From NCBI RefSeq assembly GCF_009711135.1, contig NZ_WMIC01000005.1:1-64000 (forward strand): a stretch of DNA of 64,000 bases, given 5' to 3'. Shown piece after piece: positions 62,648 to 64,000 of this stretch. A program made the translations under genes and the position numbers. The notes below the pieces were generated by a model. The model was given only the letters and a program-made list of their open reading frames with translations. It did not search any database and was not told the origin of the DNA. Every line of letters starts with the position of its first letter. Within the stretch, counting starts at the first letter, position 1. This stretch comes from Flavobacterium sp. LC2016-01 (lineage in GTDB: Bacteria; Bacteroidota; Bacteroidia; Flavobacteriales; Flavobacteriaceae).

Positions 62648-62795
62648 CAGGAGCTAATCCAGCTATCCGTTGCAAGTTTTTCATTGCTGCCTTTTTTTGT
62701 AAGGTATAAAAAGAGCTTCCGCTGGTCGCTTTTTTCTACCAACAAAAAATAGTTGCCATTTCAAAAAGCTTTTCACTGCTATCTGGGCTAGAAAT
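62648..62795. repeat. Structured noncoding element between tig and clpP
   Basis: This fills the only gap over 300 bases. GAGCTAATCCAGCTATCC at the left can pair imperfectly with CACTGCTATCTGGGCTAG at the right, enclosing AAGAGCTTCCGCTGGTCGC. It has no open frame. It resembles short intergenic repeats that I recall from other Flavobacterium genomes; only one copy is visible here. Confidence 0.5.
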
Positions 62796-62881
62796 AGGAC
62801 AAATTGACATTCTTTAGAAAGAGGTATAACCTTTGATGAAGAATAAATACGTTAAATAAAGTAAACTTAGAACAGATACAT

Positions 62882-63556
62882 ATGAACTACGGTAAAGAAT
62901 TCAAAAAATTTGCTACAAAGCACCAAGGAGTTAACACAATGTACTATGACAAAATCATAGCAGCGATGAACCCAACAAACATGACTCCATATATTATCGA
63001 AGAACGTCAGTTGAATATTTCTCAATTAGACGTTTTTTCAAGATTAATGATGGACAGAATTATCTTTTTAGGAACAGGTATCGACGACCAAATCGCTAAT
63101 ATCGTTCAGGCGCAGTTGTTATTTTTAGAAAGCGCTGATGCATCAAAAGATATTCAAATTTACTTAAACTCTCCAGGAGGAAGTGTTTATGCAGGTTTAG
63201 GAATTTATGACACTATGCAGTACATCAAGCCAGATGTTGCTACAATCTGTACAGGAATGGCAGCTTCAATGGGAGCAGTTTTATTATGTGCTGGAGCAGC
63301 AGGAAAACGTTCGGCTTTGCCACATTCTAGAGTAATGATTCACCAGCCATCTGGAGGAGCACAAGGTGTTGCAACAGATATGGAAATTAACTTACGTGAA
63401 ATGCTGAAATTAAAAGATGAGCTATATCACATCATTTCACAACATTCAGGACAAACTTTTGATAAAGTTCACAAAGACAGTGAACGTGATTATTGGATGA
63501 TCGCTGACGAAGCAAAAGAATACGGAATGATTGATGAAGTTTTGAGAAGAAGCTAA
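62882..63556 (+). CDS. clpP: ATP-dependent Clp protease proteolytic subunit
   Basis: 224 residues. The catalytic triad is intact: Ser129 in TGMAASMGAVLL, His154 in SRVMIHQPSGGAQG, Asp203 in SERDYW. YLNSPGGSVYAGLGIYDTMQ is the oligomerisation/substrate strand. The N-terminal ~35 residues are a propeptide-like extension as in E. coli. It forms the tetradecameric chamber loaded by ClpX, encoded next. The upstream 300 bases hold a terminator and a structured element; no clear -7 box. Confidence 0.97.
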   Translation: MNYGKEFKKFATKHQGVNTMYYDKIIAAMNPTNMTPYIIEERQLNISQLDVFSRLMMDRIIFLGTGIDDQIANIVQAQLLFLESADASKDIQIYLNSPGGSVYAGLGIYDTMQYIKPDVATICTGMAASMGAVLLCAGAAGKRSALPHSRVMIHQPSGGAQGVATDMEINLREMLKLKDELYHIISQHSGQTFDKVHKDSERDYWMIADEAKEYGMIDEVLRRS

Positions 63557-63565
63557 AAAATTAAG

Positions 63566-63645
63566 TTTTTATTGTTTCAAGTTTCAGGTTTCAAGTTAAC
63601 AAAGGCAATTTGAAATCTGAAACTCGAAACTTAAAACAAAAATAA
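63566..63645. repeat. Intergenic hairpin of heptad GTTTCA repeats after clpP
   Basis: GTTTCA occurs at 63574, 63581 and 63588; its complement-type words TGAAAT, TGAAAC, CGAAAC, TAAAAC occur at 63611, 63618, 63625 and 63632, all at a 7-bp period. The halves form an imperfect hairpin with a short loop near 63598-63607. Confidence 0.75.
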
Positions 63646-63656
63646 AAAGAGTTAAG

Positions 63657-63711
63657 AAGTTACTAAGTTTTGGAGGTTTTGGTAAAAAGTCTCTAAAACT
63701 TAGTAACTTTG
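63657..63711. promoter_or_regulatory. Perfect 15-bp inverted repeat overlapping the clpX promoter
   Basis: AAGTTACTAAGTTTT (63657-63671) and AAAACTTAGTAACTT (63695-63709) are exact complements 23 bases apart, with four more inner pairs (one G-T). The -7 box TAACTTTG (63704-63711) ends in the right arm; TTG at 63679-63681 is 22 bases upstream. This matches the Bacteroidota TTG/TAnnTTTG promoter pattern well. Confidence 0.75.
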
Positions 63712-63731
63712 CAGCTTATAACGAAAAAAGA

Positions 63732-64000
63732 ATGGCTAAAGTAGTATTAGAATGTTCGTTTTGTGGAAGAAAAAAGCCAGAAACTAATTTATTGATTGCT
63801 GGTATCAATGCACATATTTGTGATAAATGTATTGAACAAGCGCACGGAATTGTATTAGAAGAATTAAAATCAAGCGGAAGCGCGAAACTTGTTGGGGATT
63901 TAATTTTAAAGAAACCAAAAGAAATCAGAGCTTTCCTTGATCAATATGTAATTGGTCAGGACCAGACAAAAAAAGTAATGTCGGTTGCAGTTTACAATCA
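63732..64000 (+). CDS. clpX: ATP-dependent Clp protease ATP-binding subunit ClpX, 3' end outside window
   Basis: The first 89 codons are visible; the gene runs off the window. The zinc-binding domain has Cys8 and Cys11 in LECSFCGRKKPE and Cys33 and Cys36 in HICDKCIEQAHG. The start of the AAA+ domain follows with KPKEIRAFLDQYVIGQDQTKKVMSVAVYN. ClpX unfolds substrates and feeds ClpP. It starts 175 bases after clpP, with its own promoter and a perfect dyad. Confidence 0.95.
   Translation, partial: MAKVVLECSFCGRKKPETNLLIAGINAHICDKCIEQAHGIVLEELKSSGSAKLVGDLILKKPKEIRAFLDQYVIGQDQTKKVMSVAVYN

Noticed and set aside
1..64000. tRNA, rRNA, insertion sequences, integrase or attachment sites
   Set aside because: I looked for cloverleaf-like sequences, transposase motifs and flanking duplications and saw none that I can support by eye. 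A tRNAscan or IS search would be decisive.

Overview
The window is AT-rich chromosomal DNA from a Bacteroidota bacterium, almost certainly a Flavobacterium close to F. johnsoniae. The reasons are: a full-length sprA (the type IX secretion translocon, 2409 codons) next to ruvA, gcvH, deoC and a remB-like gene; PorP/SprF-family proteins; a type B C-terminal secretion domain on a giant adhesin; many DUF families restricted to Bacteroidota; and TAnnTTTG -7 promoter boxes in front of many genes. I see no rRNA, tRNA, CRISPR array, prophage or insertion sequence.

Layout. 1-9.2 kb: the 3' two thousand codons of a repeat-rich secreted adhesin, then a PorP/SprF protein and a TPR/beta-propeller/CRD/OmpA protein with the architecture of PorE. 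Together these look like one T9SS cargo/anchor module. 9.4-12.9 kb: CBS protein, malic enzyme (maeB), ruvA. 12.9-24.0 kb: sprA, gcvH, a VanZ-like gene, deoC, remB-like. 24.1-29.3 kb: respiratory oxidase assembly and subunit genes (heme O synthase, two subunit III genes, subunit IV, a degenerate SCO-like protein, SCO, DUF420, a small CxxC protein). 29.3-31.3 kb (minus): a probably frameshifted membrane protein and a DUF4403 lipoprotein. 31.5-38.9 kb: an ABC-type tripartite efflux operon with two permeases and two adaptors around one TolC. 38.9-43.6 kb: tsaB, MscS channel, a helical stress-type protein, a three-domain Nfu protein, an orphan PorP/SprF protein, a gamma-carbonic anhydrase. 43.7-50.6 kb: a LytTR regulator/LytS-type kinase pair co-directional with a DUF4907 lipoprotein, a Kelch lipoprotein and a DUF6268 barrel, facing a DUF4270 lipoprotein and an outer-membrane protein. 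50.6-58.3 kb (minus): murI, two Skp/OmpH chaperones, bamA, uppS, a DUF6089 protein, nadK. 58.4-61.1 kb: CBS protein, pdxJ, alpha/beta hydrolase, a small four-helix membrane protein. 61.2-64 kb: tig, clpP and the first 269 bases of clpX.

How it fits together. Much of the window concerns the cell envelope: building the outer membrane (bamA, skp, uppS, murI), exporting and anchoring surface proteins (sprA, three PorP/SprF or PorE-like proteins, the adhesin), and gliding (sprA, remB-like). The rest is housekeeping. No gene here is clearly a new system. The least explained signals are regulatory or structural: near-identical nested repeats in the adhesin, perfect inverted repeats overlapping the tig and clpX promoters, a 7-bp-period repeat family that forms intergenic hairpins and has entered one small gene, terminators sharing sequence with coding ends, and a paired 9-bp direct repeat in the divergent intergenic region of the LytTR-associated surface cluster.
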